Source: Bdellovibrio bacteriovorus
GTDB lineage: Bacteria > Bdellovibrionota > Bdellovibrionia > Bdellovibrionales > Bdellovibrionaceae
Assembly: GCF_001592735.1 (NCBI RefSeq)
Contig: NZ_LUKE01000001.1
Location: forward strand, 620,001-684,000
DNA: 64,000 bases
Reading direction: 5' to 3'
The position numbers and the translations under genes are program-made. Shown here piece after piece: positions 8,953-18,484 of this stretch (position 1 is the stretch's first letter; every line of letters starts with the position of its first letter). Under the pieces are notes generated by a model that saw only the letters and a program-made list of their open reading frames with translations, was not told the origin of the DNA and searched no databases.

Positions 8953-10650
8953 ATGTTATTAGAACTAAAAGTTTCAAACTTTGCCATTATCGATAATCTT
9001 CATATCACCTTCAAAGAGGGCCTAAATATCCTGAGCGGTGAAACTGGTGCAGGCAAATCGGTGCTTCTAAAAAGCTTGTCCCTGTTGATGGGCGGCAAAG
9101 GCTCAAGTGACGCGATTCGCACCGGCGCCAGTCAAGCGACTATCGAAGGCTCTTTTGACATTAGCAAACGTCCCGACATTCAAGGACATTTAAAAGACAT
9201 GGGTATCGATGCCGATGAAGATACTTTGATTGTTCGTCGTGTTCTCAGTGCGGGTGATAAATCTAAAGTTTATTTGAATGGCTCTTTAAGCACTTTAAAT
9301 AGCTTGCGCGACGTCGTGGCTCCGCTCGTAGAGCTTGCCGGTCATTCAGCGCCGCTGATTGAAATGACCGGCCAACATGAAAACCGCAACTTGATGTCTA
9401 AGGCTTATCACTTAGACCTATTAGATCAGTATGCCGGAACTTGGGATAAACGCTTACTTTTCACCGAAAAATACAATCGCTATCACGCGATTTTTGAAGA
9501 AGTCACAAAATTAGAAAACGATGCGAAACAAAAAGCGCAACGTCTGGATTTTTTGGTTTATCAACGTGATGAAATCGCGCGCTTAGATCTTTCTCAAGGC
9601 GAAGACCTTGAGCTTGAAGTCGAAGTTAAAAAACTTAAAAACTCAAGCCGCATTGGCAGCTTTGTCGATCAAGCCGAAATGGCTTTGTACACGGACGATG
9701 ATTCGGCGATCAGCCGTTTAAATGCCATTCTAAAAAAAGGCACCGAGCTTGCCCACGTCGACCCCCAGATTGCCAATAAGCTTGAAAACTTAGAACAAGC
9801 CAAAGCGCTTATTGATGAAACCGTGTATGAGCTTCGTCAGTACGCATCTAAGATTGATGCGGACCCACAACGCCTAGAAGAAGTTGAGCAGCGTTTAAGT
9901 GATATTCGCAAACTGCAAAAAAAATATGGCAGTGGTGTCGATGACATCTTAACCGCACTGCTCAATATGGAAATTGAAATTTCCAATTTGCAAAACTCGG
10001 AAACCAAAATTGAGGCCCTAAAAAAAGAAGCAGCCCAATTGCGTAAAGAGTTAGAAGCTTTAGGAGCTGACATCCATAAACGCCGCCAAAAGGGGGCTGA
10101 CCTTCTGGCCGACAGTGTGAATGCGGAGCTTTTAGAGCTGAATATGAAAGGTGTTACTTTCCATGTTCAGGTGGAAAAACTGGCCGATCTTTCGTCGACC
10201 GGAATCAGCGATGTCGAGTTCTTGAGTCAAACTTCTGCCAAAGATGCTAAACGCCCGTTAGCGAAGTTTGCTTCTGGGGGAGAGCTTAGCCGTATCTTGC
10301 TATCATTGAAACGCGTGGTGGGCTCTCACAGCCAGCCTCGTACTTACCTGTTTGATGAAGTCGATACCGGGGTTTCAGGCGAAACGGCCGAAAAAGTCGG
10401 TCGCAAGCTAAAAACCATCGCTTCAGGACAACAAGTGATCTGTGTCACCCACTTGCCGCAAGTCGCGGCCTTTGGACACAGCCACTTCTTCATCCAAAAG
10501 GCTCCGCAAAAAGATTTCGTGGCCATGATGGTTTCAGAACTTAAAACCAAAGATCGCGTTCAAGAAATTGCGCGCCTCATCAGTGGGGAAAAGATCTCTA
10601 AAACTTCCTTAGCACACGCTCAGCAATTGCTGACCGAAGCTCAAGGGTAA
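8953..10650 (+). CDS. recN: DNA repair protein RecN
   Basis: 565 residues, an SMC-like ATPase acting on double-strand breaks. Walker A is GETGAGKS (residues 29-36). The central part (about 170-390) is coiled coil. The ABC signature is FASGGELSRILL and Walker B is TYLFDEVDTGVSGETA. The His-switch region VICVTHLPQVAAFGH is intact. AGGGGG upstream of the ATG serves as ribosome site. Co-oriented with nadK and probably on the same transcript. Confidence 0.96.
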   Translation: MLLELKVSNFAIIDNLHITFKEGLNILSGETGAGKSVLLKSLSLLMGGKGSSDAIRTGASQATIEGSFDISKRPDIQGHLKDMGIDADEDTLIVRRVLSAGDKSKVYLNGSLSTLNSLRDVVAPLVELAGHSAPLIEMTGQHENRNLMSKAYHLDLLDQYAGTWDKRLLFTEKYNRYHAIFEEVTKLENDAKQKAQRLDFLVYQRDEIARLDLSQGEDLELEVEVKKLKNSSRIGSFVDQAEMALYTDDDSAISRLNAILKKGTELAHVDPQIANKLENLEQAKALIDETVYELRQYASKIDADPQRLEEVEQRLSDIRKLQKKYGSGVDDILTALLNMEIEISNLQNSETKIEALKKEAAQLRKELEALGADIHKRRQKGADLLADSVNAELLELNMKGVTFHVQVEKLADLSSTGISDVEFLSQTSAKDAKRPLAKFASGGELSRILLSLKRVVGSHSQPRTYLFDEVDTGVSGETAEKVGRKLKTIASGQQVICVTHLPQVAAFGHSHFFIQKAPQKDFVAMMVSELKTKDRVQEIARLISGEKISKTSLAHAQQLLTEAQG

Positions 10651-10660
10651 AAATATACAA

Positions 10661-10690
10661 AAGGGGCGCATTTGCGCCCTTCACAAATTC
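10661..10690 (+). terminator. Hairpin after recN
   Basis: GGGCGCA at 10664-10670 pairs with TGCGCCC at 10673-10679, with flanking AA/TT pairs. The tail is only moderately T-rich, so termination efficiency is uncertain. Confidence 0.5.
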
Positions 10691-10709
10691 TTGCTAGCAT
10701 ACTTCCTAT

Positions 10710-12809
10710 ATGAATAAGTTCGTCTATGTACTTTTCTTTCTGGGAGCTTCTTGTATGCATAAAAATATTCCACTGACGGCCCCTCAGCCGGTCAAAAAGG
10801 CTTTCACCCATTCTAAACACGGCGACAATCGCCAAGATGACTACTATTGGCTGCGTGAAAGAGAAAACCCTGACGTCATCAAATATCTGCAAAGCGAAAA
10901 CGCTTACACCGAATCCGTCATGGCTCCGGCTAAAAAGATCGAAGAAAAAATCTTTGGGGAATTAAAATCTAGAGTCAAAGAAGACGAATCCTCTGCACCC
11001 GTTAAAGATGGAAACTACTATTATTCCGCCCGCTATGAGTTGGGACAACAATACCCCCTGCACGTCCGCCGTTTGGGTTCCGCCACCGGCCCTGAGGAAA
11101 TTCTTTTAAATATTCCCGCACTAGCGCAAGGACACAGCTTTTACCAAAGCACCGGTCCGCGCATGAGCATGGACCAAAATAAAATGGCTTATTCGGTGGA
11201 TACGGTCGGTCGCCGTTTTTTTACGATTTATTTTAAAGATTTGAAAACAAACACGATGCTGCCGGATAAAATCGAAAATGTTTCGGGCAACATGGCTTGG
11301 GCCAATGACAATGAAACGGTTTTTTATTCACAGCAGGATCCCAACACTTTACGCGTGCATAAGATCTTTCGTTACAGCTTAAAAACCCATAAAGCCGAAT
11401 TGATCTATGAAGAAAAAGATGAAACGTTTTCTTGTTACGTTTATAAATCACTTTCTGACAAATTTATTTATATCGGCTCATTTAGCACCTTGTCGTCAGA
11501 GATTCGCTATATCGACGCGGATCGCCCCTTGAATGCAGCCACCTTATTTCAAAAAAGGGAAAAAGAAGTCAAATACATGGTCACAGACCATGTGGATCGC
11601 TTTTACATCACCACCAATAAAGATGCTAAGAACTTTAAGCTGATGACGGCCGAACTGACTAACACGGCCGCTTCCGCCTGGAAAGAACTCGTTCCGCATC
11701 GCAAAGATACTTACTTGATGGACGTGACTGTTTTTAAAAATTATCTAGTCCTTGAAGAAAGATTTAACGGCATCACACAATTGCAAATCATGGACCTTCA
11801 AGGGAAAAATCCGTATTTAATTCCTTTTGCGGATCAAAGCTATCTAGCTTCCGTCGGCGACAACCGTGAGTTTGATACGGACACTCTTCGTTATGATTAT
11901 GAATCCATGCGCCTGCCTTCATCGGTTTATGATTTCAATATGAAGACTCACCAACAGGTCCTAGTAAAACGTGATGAAGTTCCTAATTACGACGAAAACC
12001 TTTACCGCACCGAGCGTGTTTTCTTAACAGTGCGTGACGGAACGAAAGTGCCTGTTTCTTTGATCATGAAAAAAGATCTAAAGCTTGATGGATCCGCCCC
12101 CATGCTGGTTTATGGATATGGGTCTTACGGCGCCAATATGGACCCTTGGTTTAACAGCGAGATCTTCAGTCTTGTTGATCGTGGATTTGTCTACGCCAAA
12201 GCCCATATCCGCGGTGGCTCTGAAATGGGCCGCGAATGGTATGATCAAGGGCGCACCGTAAATAAGAAAAATACTTTTTATGATTTCATCGACTGCACGA
12301 TGGAGCTGGTAAATTTAAAATACGCCGATCCTCAACGCATCTATGCCATGGGCGGCAGTGCCGGCGGCCTTTTGATGGGAGCGGTGATGAATATGCGACC
12401 GGATCTTTATAAAGGCATGGTAGCGCAAGTGCCATTTGTCGATGTGATCACCACGATGCTTGACGATAGCATTCCACTGACGACCTCTGAATATGACGAG
12501 TGGGGCAATCCCAATGAAAAGACGGCTTATGATTACATCAAGTCCTATTCGCCTTACGACAACGTCAAAGATGCACGATATCCCAATGTGTTAGTGACCA
12601 CCGGCCTGCATGATTCTCAAGTCCAATACTGGGAACCTGCGAAATGGGTGCCGCGCTTGCGCGAACACAATAAAGGGGACTCGGTCATTCTGTTAAAAAC
12701 GGATCTTGAGGCCGGCCACGGTGGGGCTTCGGGTCGCTTTGATCAATTAAAAGAAACTGCGACCGAGTATGCGTTTATTCTGATGCTGGATCAACCGGCG
12801 GCTTTATAG
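10710..12809 (+). CDS. ptrB: Oligopeptidase B / prolyl oligopeptidase family serine peptidase (S9A)
   Basis: 699 residues. An N-terminal propeller begins with KHGDNRQDDYYWLRER, typical of oligopeptidase B, and is followed by an alpha/beta-hydrolase domain. The nucleophile is Ser550 in GGSAGG; the acid and base lie in TGLHDSQVQYWEP and EAGHGG. The segment HIRGGSEMGREWYDQG is characteristic of the family, which cleaves peptides after basic residues. The first 16 residues look like a lipoprotein signal ending GASC, yet the ATG at 10710 has no ribosome site. A second in-frame ATG at 10755 has GGGAG eight bases upstream and would give a cytoplasmic enzyme. The cellular location is therefore open. 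Confidence 0.9.
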   Translation: MNKFVYVLFFLGASCMHKNIPLTAPQPVKKAFTHSKHGDNRQDDYYWLRERENPDVIKYLQSENAYTESVMAPAKKIEEKIFGELKSRVKEDESSAPVKDGNYYYSARYELGQQYPLHVRRLGSATGPEEILLNIPALAQGHSFYQSTGPRMSMDQNKMAYSVDTVGRRFFTIYFKDLKTNTMLPDKIENVSGNMAWANDNETVFYSQQDPNTLRVHKIFRYSLKTHKAELIYEEKDETFSCYVYKSLSDKFIYIGSFSTLSSEIRYIDADRPLNAATLFQKREKEVKYMVTDHVDRFYITTNKDAKNFKLMTAELTNTAASAWKELVPHRKDTYLMDVTVFKNYLVLEERFNGITQLQIMDLQGKNPYLIPFADQSYLASVGDNREFDTDTLRYDYESMRLPSSVYDFNMKTHQQVLVKRDEVPNYDENLYRTERVFLTVRDGTKVPVSLIMKKDLKLDGSAPMLVYGYGSYGANMDPWFNSEIFSLVDRGFVYAKAHIRGGSEMGREWYDQGRTVNKKNTFYDFIDCTMELVNLKYADPQRIYAMGGSAGGLLMGAVMNMRPDLYKGMVAQVPFVDVITTMLDDSIPLTTSEYDEWGNPNEKTAYDYIKSYSPYDNVKDARYPNVLVTTGLHDSQVQYWEPAKWVPRLREHNKGDSVILLKTDLEAGHGGASGRFDQLKETATEYAFILMLDQPAAL

Positions 12810-14165
12810 CTACAAGCAACTGCGTGCTGGGGGCTTTGCCCCTGGCACATAGTCTTCCAAATCCACATCAAAATGCAACTGACCTTGTTGGCACTTAGTC
12901 ACCAGAATATTTCTCACCTCTTGGGTGTTTTTGAAAATCCCTGCGAAGTCATTTTCAGAAAATAGCAGTTCTGCTTTGAAAAAATCTTTTGCGGCAGATG
13001 AGTTTAAGTCTTGAGCAAATCTCAACAGATGGCGATAGGTCGAATAACTCAGATGTCGAACTTTTTCTAAGGCTCCAACCTCTTTCATCATATTTGTTTT
13101 GATAACGCCGCAGTCATTGTCTTTAAGGATCATTTCCTTGAGCAACACCGCTTGTTTTCCTGCCATGATTTGGGATTCCGCCGGTGGAACAATGATTTTT
13201 CCGTTTTCAATTTTGGCATCAGATTTTTTACGACTGAAAGTGTTCGACCCTGGCTCAACAAAATACCAGAACAATTTAAAATGAATATTCCCGATGCGAT
13301 CTTGCTGACTTAAAATGCGATCTAAAATAACCATATCGCTCACATCTTTCATCTGCAGCACGATCTGCGCAACCTTGGTAAAATCCGATGTCCCAACGCT
13401 TTGGGATACTGATTGAGCGTCTGTCAGTCTTAAAAACGGCTTTTGCTGCATGAACCTTTCATATCGTCGATCGTAACTGCCCGTTCCACTCACCTCGATG
13501 TATTGCTCCTCTTTTTTTATGTTATCAATCAAGGCGCCATACACTTGAGTTTGGGTACTGTCATAAAGCAGGGGATAATTCTGTGGGTTTTGATGGGTGC
13601 GGGCGAATTGCTCCCAAATGGTCTTAATTAAGTCTTTCGAGTCCCGCAGATGGTTCACCGCTTTATTTGCAAGATCCTCGTGAATACGGATATCCATCGT
13701 GCGAATAACATTCACCGGAACTTGGCCGCCCCCTCCGAGGGCGCGTGAGACATGGTAATAAGCTAAGATGGCTGGAGTATAAGAACATGAAATACTTTGC
13801 TTAAACTTGGCTTCATTGTTTAGGTCCATCGCTTTGTAGTTGCATTGAGAGGCATCAATCACCTCCTTGGGATATTGAGCCGTCGGTTCTAATAAAAGAA
13901 TGGCCGGATTTGTCGATGTGTACTTAGGACAAATGCCGACGTTGCGATGAAAGTCATAACTGCATAACGTAGTTTCTTTGGCGGGATCCTCTTTTTTATA
14001 CATGCCCCCGGGCCATTTTTTGGGGACGACGCAAACTTCTTGCACGCCTCGGGGTGAAGAATACGTGGTTTTAGAGTCGCCTTGCAGATCATTTAAGTTT
14101 AAAGCCAGACTTGAAAAAGAAACTAAAGACAGAAGGATGCTTGCTAAGATTTTTATTTTTTTCAT
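12810..14165 (-). CDS. Exported protein with a possible atypical (HipA/Fam20/PI-kinase-like) kinase fold
   Basis: 451 residues from the ATG at 14163-14165; a GTG 18 bases earlier is also possible and neither has a strong ribosome site. A signal peptide (about residues 1-21, ending SLA) is present. I do not recognise the family by name. However, AILAYYHVSRALG followed by QVPVNVIRTM (about 132-157) resembles the start of the HipA/Fam20/PI-kinase core. LDRILSQQDRIGN (281-293) resembles their catalytic DRxxN loop, and LKEMILKDNDCG (342-353) resembles the metal-binding aspartate strand. The usual glutamate of the first motif is missing. Eight cysteines suggest disulfides. It ends head to head with ptrB with no gap. 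Confidence 0.6.
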   Translation of the reverse strand: MKKIKILASILLSLVSFSSLALNLNDLQGDSKTTYSSPRGVQEVCVVPKKWPGGMYKKEDPAKETTLCSYDFHRNVGICPKYTSTNPAILLLEPTAQYPKEVIDASQCNYKAMDLNNEAKFKQSISCSYTPAILAYYHVSRALGGGGQVPVNVIRTMDIRIHEDLANKAVNHLRDSKDLIKTIWEQFARTHQNPQNYPLLYDSTQTQVYGALIDNIKKEEQYIEVSGTGSYDRRYERFMQQKPFLRLTDAQSVSQSVGTSDFTKVAQIVLQMKDVSDMVILDRILSQQDRIGNIHFKLFWYFVEPGSNTFSRKKSDAKIENGKIIVPPAESQIMAGKQAVLLKEMILKDNDCGVIKTNMMKEVGALEKVRHLSYSTYRHLLRFAQDLNSSAAKDFFKAELLFSENDFAGIFKNTQEVRNILVTKCQQGQLHFDVDLEDYVPGAKPPARSCL

Positions 14166-14210
14166 CTCTTTGTTCTGCCGCACCCTTAAAGTACATGCAT
14201 CTTACAAAGC

Positions 14211-14257
14211 AGAAATTAAAAACGCCGTTCGTGTTAGGAACGGCGTTTTTATTTTTC
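14211..14257 (-). terminator. Rho-independent terminator after acnA
   Basis: AACGCCGTTC (14221-14230) and GAACGGCGTT (14238-14247) form a perfect ten-base stem with a seven-base loop. T-rich sequence follows on both strands, so it can work in either direction. It ends the acnA transcript on the minus strand. Confidence 0.85.
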
Positions 14258-14272
14258 AACTCTAAAAATTGA

Positions 14273-16957
14273 TTAAATCAGCTTTCTTAAAACATAGTGC
14301 AAAATACCGCCGTTTTTCATGTACTCAAGCTCAACTGCGGTATCAATGCGTGAACGCACTTTGACCTCTTCTTTTTGACCATTGGCGCGTGTAATCACTA
14401 AAGTCAAATCTTGCTGAGCTTTCATACTTGGATTGATACCGATGATATCAATTTTTTCGGTTCCATCAATTTTCAAAGTCTTGCGATCTGTGCCGGGATG
14501 GAATTGCAATGGCAATACGCCCATACCAATTAAGTTTGAACGATGGATACGTTCAAAGCTTTCAGCGATAACCGCCTTGATACCCAACAGACGGGTCCCT
14601 TTCGCCGCCCAGTCACGCGAAGATCCAGTCCCGTATTCTTTACCCGCAAAAACTACCAGTGGTGTTCCTGCCGCTTGGTATTTCATCGACGCATCGTAAA
14701 TCGACATCGCTTCACCCGTCGGGATGTATTTGGTGTTGCCGCCTTCTGCACCACCCATCATTTCATTTTTAATACGGATGTTGGCAAAAGTTCCGCGCAC
14801 CATCACATCATCATTACCACGACGAGCTCCGTAAGAGTTAAAGTCCACAGGTTGCACACCTTTACTCATCAAGAACTTGCCGGCTGGAGAATCTTTTTTA
14901 ATATTACCCGCCGGAGAAATATGATCCGTTGTGATCGAGTCACCTAAAACCGCAAGGACACTGGCCCCTTTGATTTCACTGACCGATCCCGGCTGCATTT
15001 TCATGCCTTCGAAATACGGAGGATTTTTGATGTAAGTACTTTCATCCCAAGAATAAGTTTGTGATGAAGTCGTTTCAATTTTCTTCCAATCATCTGTTCC
15101 CGCAAACACGTTACCGTAACGAGAATCAAACATCTTCGTTTCTACGGTTTTATTGACTAAATCCGCGATCTCTTGATTGCTTGGCCAGATGTCTTTTAGA
15201 TAAACCGGCTTGCCGGCAGAGTCTTCACCGATCGCATCTTTCGCAATATCAACATGCATATTGCCCGCTAAAGCATAAGCCACCACCAACATTGGCGATG
15301 CCAAGTAGTTAGCTTTGACATGCGGGTTGATACGACCTTCAAAGTTACGATTCCCAGAAAGAACCGCCGCCACTGTTAGGTTTCCTTTTTCAACCGCACC
15401 GGCAATCGGCGCTGGCAATGGACCTGAGTTCCCGATGCAAGTCGTGCACCCGTAACCAACCAGGTTAAAGCCCACTTGATCAAGGTATTTTTGCATTCCT
15501 GATTTTTCAAGATAATCGGTCACGACTTGAGATCCGGGAGCCAGTGACGTTTTCACCCAAGGTTTTACTTTCAAACCTTTCTCGATCGCTTTTTTTGCGA
15601 CAAGCCCCGCCCCCAACATCACTGATGGGTTTGAAGTGTTCGTACAGCTGGTGATCGCGGCAATTACCACGTCCCCATTGCCGACTTGATAGTTTCCACC
15701 TTCAACGGCTTGGGCCGAAGAAGCGCGAGACGTTTTATCAGCGGCAACTTGAAATCCAGTTAAAAGTTGATTTTGGAAATCACTGGCAGCATTTGTCAGA
15801 ACCACGCGATCTTGAGGACGTTTCGGTCCCGCCAATGATGGAACAACTGTCGACATATCCAAACTTAATGTGTCGTTAAAGAAATAATCTTTTTCATTTT
15901 CTTCTTTACGCCACATACCCGTGTTTTTCGCGTAAGCTTCAACCAACGCCACGGTTTCTGCAGGACGGCCCGAAAGGCGTAAGTACTTCATGGTTTCTTC
16001 ATCAATCGGGAAGAAACCGCATGTAGCTCCGTATTCCGGCGCCATATTGGCGATCGTCGCACGATCCGCCAATGGCATTGTTGAAAGACCTGGTCCATAA
16101 AATTCGACAAACTTACCAACCACACCTTTTTTACGCAGCATTTGCGTGATGACTAAAACTAAGTCTGTCGCCGTGGACCCTTCGGGAAGTTTCCCTTCTA
16201 AACGGAAACCAACAACTTCAGGAATCAACATACTTAAAGGCTGTCCCAACATGACGGCTTCCGCTTCGATACCACCGACACCCCAACCTAGAACGGCCAA
16301 ACCGTTCACCATCGTGGTGTGAGAATCTGTTCCCACAAGTGTGTCTGGATAAGCGTATTCAACGCCGCCATCTTTTTCATTCCAAACAGTTTTACCAAGA
16401 TATTCTAAATTTACTTGATGGCAAATCCCTGTTCCCGGGGGAACCACTTTGAAGTTTTGGAAAGCTTTTTGACCCCACTTAAGGAAAACATAACGTTCAT
16501 GGTTCCGTTCAAATTCCATTTTTACGTTTTCATCAAAAGATTTAGGGCTGGCAAAAGAATCCACCATCACCGAGTGGTCGATCACCAAATCCACCGGCAC
16601 CAGTGGGTTGATCTTTTTGGGATCGCCACCTAATGATTTCATCGCGTCTCTCATCGCGGCTAAATCGACAACCGCCGGCACGCCGGTAAAGTCTTGCATC
16701 AAAACGCGGGCCGGGAAAAAAGAGATCTCGCGCATCATGGCTTTAGGATCCAGACTTAAAAGTGCGTCGATATCTTCTTTGCTGACATGCAGGCCGTCTT
16801 CATGACGAAGCAAATTCTCAAGCAAAACTTTTAACGAGATAGGAAGTCTTTTTAAGTTTGGGTGATTGATTTTAGATGAATTGAAGATGGTATAAGACTT
16901 CCCACCAACATTCAGAACTTCTTTGGATTTAAAACTGTCTTTTGACTGGATATGCAT
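14273..16957 (-). CDS. acnA: Aconitate hydratase A
   Basis: 894 residues, the usual length for AcnA/IRP-type aconitase, which interconverts citrate and isocitrate in the TCA cycle. The iron-sulfur cluster cysteines lie in [11 protein letters not shown] and [12 protein letters not shown]. The swivel domain motif [16 protein letters not shown] is intact. AAGGAG precedes the ATG by about six bases. It lies 18 bases downstream of the Nudix gene and likely shares its transcript. Confidence 0.97.
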   Translation of the reverse strand: MHIQSKDSFKSKEVLNVGGKSYTIFNSSKINHPNLKRLPISLKVLLENLLRHEDGLHVSKEDIDALLSLDPKAMMREISFFPARVLMQDFTGVPAVVDLAAMRDAMKSLGGDPKKINPLVPVDLVIDHSVMVDSFASPKSFDENVKMEFERNHERYVFLKWGQKAFQNFKVVPPGTGICHQVNLEYLGKTVWNEKDGGVEYAYPDTLVGTDSHTTMVNGLAVLGWGVGGIEAEAVMLGQPLSMLIPEVVGFRLEGKLPEGSTATDLVLVITQMLRKKGVVGKFVEFYGPGLSTMPLADRATIANMAPEYGATCGFFPIDEETMKYLRLSGRPAETVALVEAYAKNTGMWRKEENEKDYFFNDTLSLDMSTVVPSLAGPKRPQDRVVLTNAASDFQNQLLTGFQVAADKTSRASSAQAVEGGNYQVGNGDVVIAAITSCTNTSNPSVMLGAGLVAKKAIEKGLKVKPWVKTSLAPGSQVVTDYLEKSGMQKYLDQVGFNLVGYGCTTCIGNSGPLPAPIAGAVEKGNLTVAAVLSGNRNFEGRINPHVKANYLASPMLVVAYALAGNMHVDIAKDAIGEDSAGKPVYLKDIWPSNQEIADLVNKTVETKMFDSRYGNVFAGTDDWKKIETTSSQTYSWDESTYIKNPPYFEGMKMQPGSVSEIKGASVLAVLGDSITTDHISPAGNIKKDSPAGKFLMSKGVQPVDFNSYGARRGNDDVMVRGTFANIRIKNEMMGGAEGGNTKYIPTGEAMSIYDASMKYQAAGTPLVVFAGKEYGTGSSRDWAAKGTRLLGIKAVIAESFERIHRSNLIGMGVLPLQFHPGTDRKTLKIDGTEKIDIIGINPSMKAQQDLTLVITRANGQKEEVKVRSRIDTAVELEYMKNGGILHYVLRKLI

Positions 16958-16975
16958 AGAAGGCTCCTTGCCCCC

Positions 16976-17524
16976 TTAATTCCACTCCCCATGGAGGATT
17001 TTATCAAGCCAAAAAGCCCCGATCTGGGTCTTTACATCCGTGACCTTACCTTCACGAACAAATTTCATAAGTTCGTCCGGGGACACCTCAACAACCTCTA
17101 AAAACTCCCCGTGATCTAGCTGCTGAGGCGCGGCCGTTAAATCCCGCGCTAGAAAAAGGTCGATATGTTCATTGGAATAGCCGATCACCGGGTGGATCGT
17201 GGTCAAGAACTTCCAATCCTTGGCTTCATAACCAGTTTCTTCACGCAACTCTCTTCGTGCGGTGAGCAAAGTTTCTTCGCCGCGATCACGCTTCCCTGCT
17301 GGAAATTCCAAAAAAACTTGTTTCACGGCATGACGATATTGATGAACCATGACCACTTTTTCGTTACTGAGAAGAGGAATCATCATCGCAGCGCCCGGAT
17401 GCAAGATATACTCACGGACATATGTTTTTCCGTCAGGAGCTTGAACTTGATCTTGTTCGACTTTCAAATAACGGCCGCGAAAGACTTGCTTAGAGGACAG
17501 AACTTTTTCTAAGAGATGTTTCAT
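16976..17524 (-). CDS. Nudix hydrolase, ADP-ribose pyrophosphatase-like
   Basis: 182 residues. The Nudix box GKRDRGEETLLTARRELREE, continuing TGY, matches Gx5Ex7REUxEExGU with all catalytic acidic residues present. The order of conserved parts (YVREYILHPGAAMMIPLL ahead of the box) is like ADP-ribose diphosphatase NudF. It hydrolyses ADP-ribose or related nucleotide sugars in the cytoplasm. It is the first gene of a two-gene unit with acnA. Confidence 0.9.
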   Translation of the reverse strand: MKHLLEKVLSSKQVFRGRYLKVEQDQVQAPDGKTYVREYILHPGAAMMIPLLSNEKVVMVHQYRHAVKQVFLEFPAGKRDRGEETLLTARRELREETGYEAKDWKFLTTIHPVIGYSNEHIDLFLARDLTAAPQQLDHGEFLEVVEVSPDELMKFVREGKVTDVKTQIGAFWLDKILHGEWN

Positions 17525-17700
17525 ATTTTCAGCCTCTCACAGCCCGTGAATTTTGTAAGCCAATACTCTGCTAGACAAAAGACAGATTGGCCCTTCGTCC
17601 AAGAGTGCCCACACCTCTTCCTAAACAGTTGCGGCTTCAGGGTGAATCTTTGAACCTATTAAAAGCCATTTAAAAATAGTCAAGATCAGGAGGATCCGAC

Positions 17701-18432
17701 ATGAAAACTTTTGGTAAAGTAGGCCTATTTATTGCGGCTGCCATTTTTGCATCTGTTCTTTTCACCCAAGATGCTTTTGCCCAACGTGGAAGAGTCAGCA
17801 GCCGTCCGAGCCTTGAAGGTGACATGTCACTGACTTTAGGAATTTCTACGGTATCGGCCGCTCAAGACGATATCAATGGCGCAGCTAAAGACACCGGTGC
17901 AAACGTTAAGGACATGAGCAGTGCCTGGGAATTTGTGGGCAACTGGGGATATCGCATCAGTGGATCCATGTATTCTTTCATTCTGCGACCCTCCTATTTT
18001 ATGCAATCTGCGGATGGTGGCGGATACAAATACGAACTTTCTGGTTACACGATCTTCCCCATGATGCGTATTTACGCCTTGGAAAATTATTTTATCAAAT
18101 TCTTTTTCCAAACAGGCGTTGGCTACGGTCAATTAAACGGTTCCATCACAGCCCCTTCGCAAACTTTAGATTTTAAAGGCGGTGCTTTTGGAGCGATGGG
18201 CGGCATCGGTGTTGATTTTTGTTTCACCGACGCTCACTGCTTAACGGTTGAGGGAAACCTTCGTTACCTCCCTATCGAGCGCAACCTGACTACGGGTGGC
18301 AGTTGCACCAATGGTTCGATCCCCGGCATCAGCCAATGTGGCGGTGGCAGCGAAGTTGAGCGTAATGGTTCGGACTTAAAAACCACCATGTCAGGTCTTC
18401 AAGGTCTGATCGGTTACACGATGAATTTCTAG
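17701..18432 (+). CDS. Exported outer-membrane beta-barrel protein
   Basis: 243 residues with a strong AGGAGG ribosome site. A signal peptide (cleavage after AFA, about residue 28) precedes a beta-strand-rich sequence of alternating aromatic and small residues. It ends GLIGYTMNF with a terminal Phe, as in BAM-inserted barrels. Two cysteine pairs (CFTDAHC and CTNGSIPGISQC) may form loop disulfides. Function unknown. It is a single-gene unit with a clear terminator downstream. Confidence 0.78.
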   Translation: MKTFGKVGLFIAAAIFASVLFTQDAFAQRGRVSSRPSLEGDMSLTLGISTVSAAQDDINGAAKDTGANVKDMSSAWEFVGNWGYRISGSMYSFILRPSYFMQSADGGGYKYELSGYTIFPMMRIYALENYFIKFFFQTGVGYGQLNGSITAPSQTLDFKGGAFGAMGGIGVDFCFTDAHCLTVEGNLRYLPIERNLTTGGSCTNGSIPGISQCGGGSEVERNGSDLKTTMSGLQGLIGYTMNF

Positions 18433-18455
18433 TTTCAAATTTCAAATTTTGAAAT

Positions 18456-18483
18456 AAAAGGAGCCGGAATGGCTCCTTTTTCA
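18456..18483. terminator. Bidirectional terminator between convergent genes
   Basis: AAAAGGAGCC and GGCTCCTTTT form a compact stem with a five-base loop at 18466-18470. A tracts on one side and T tracts on the other let it serve both the barrel gene and the ATPase gene that ends at 18485. Confidence 0.85.
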
Positions 18484-18484
18484 T

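Noticed and set aside
12823-12848. GTGC-GGGG/CCCC-GGCAC hairpin just after ptrB
   Set aside because: It lies inside the coding end of the convergent gene and lacks a T tract, so it was not called a terminator.
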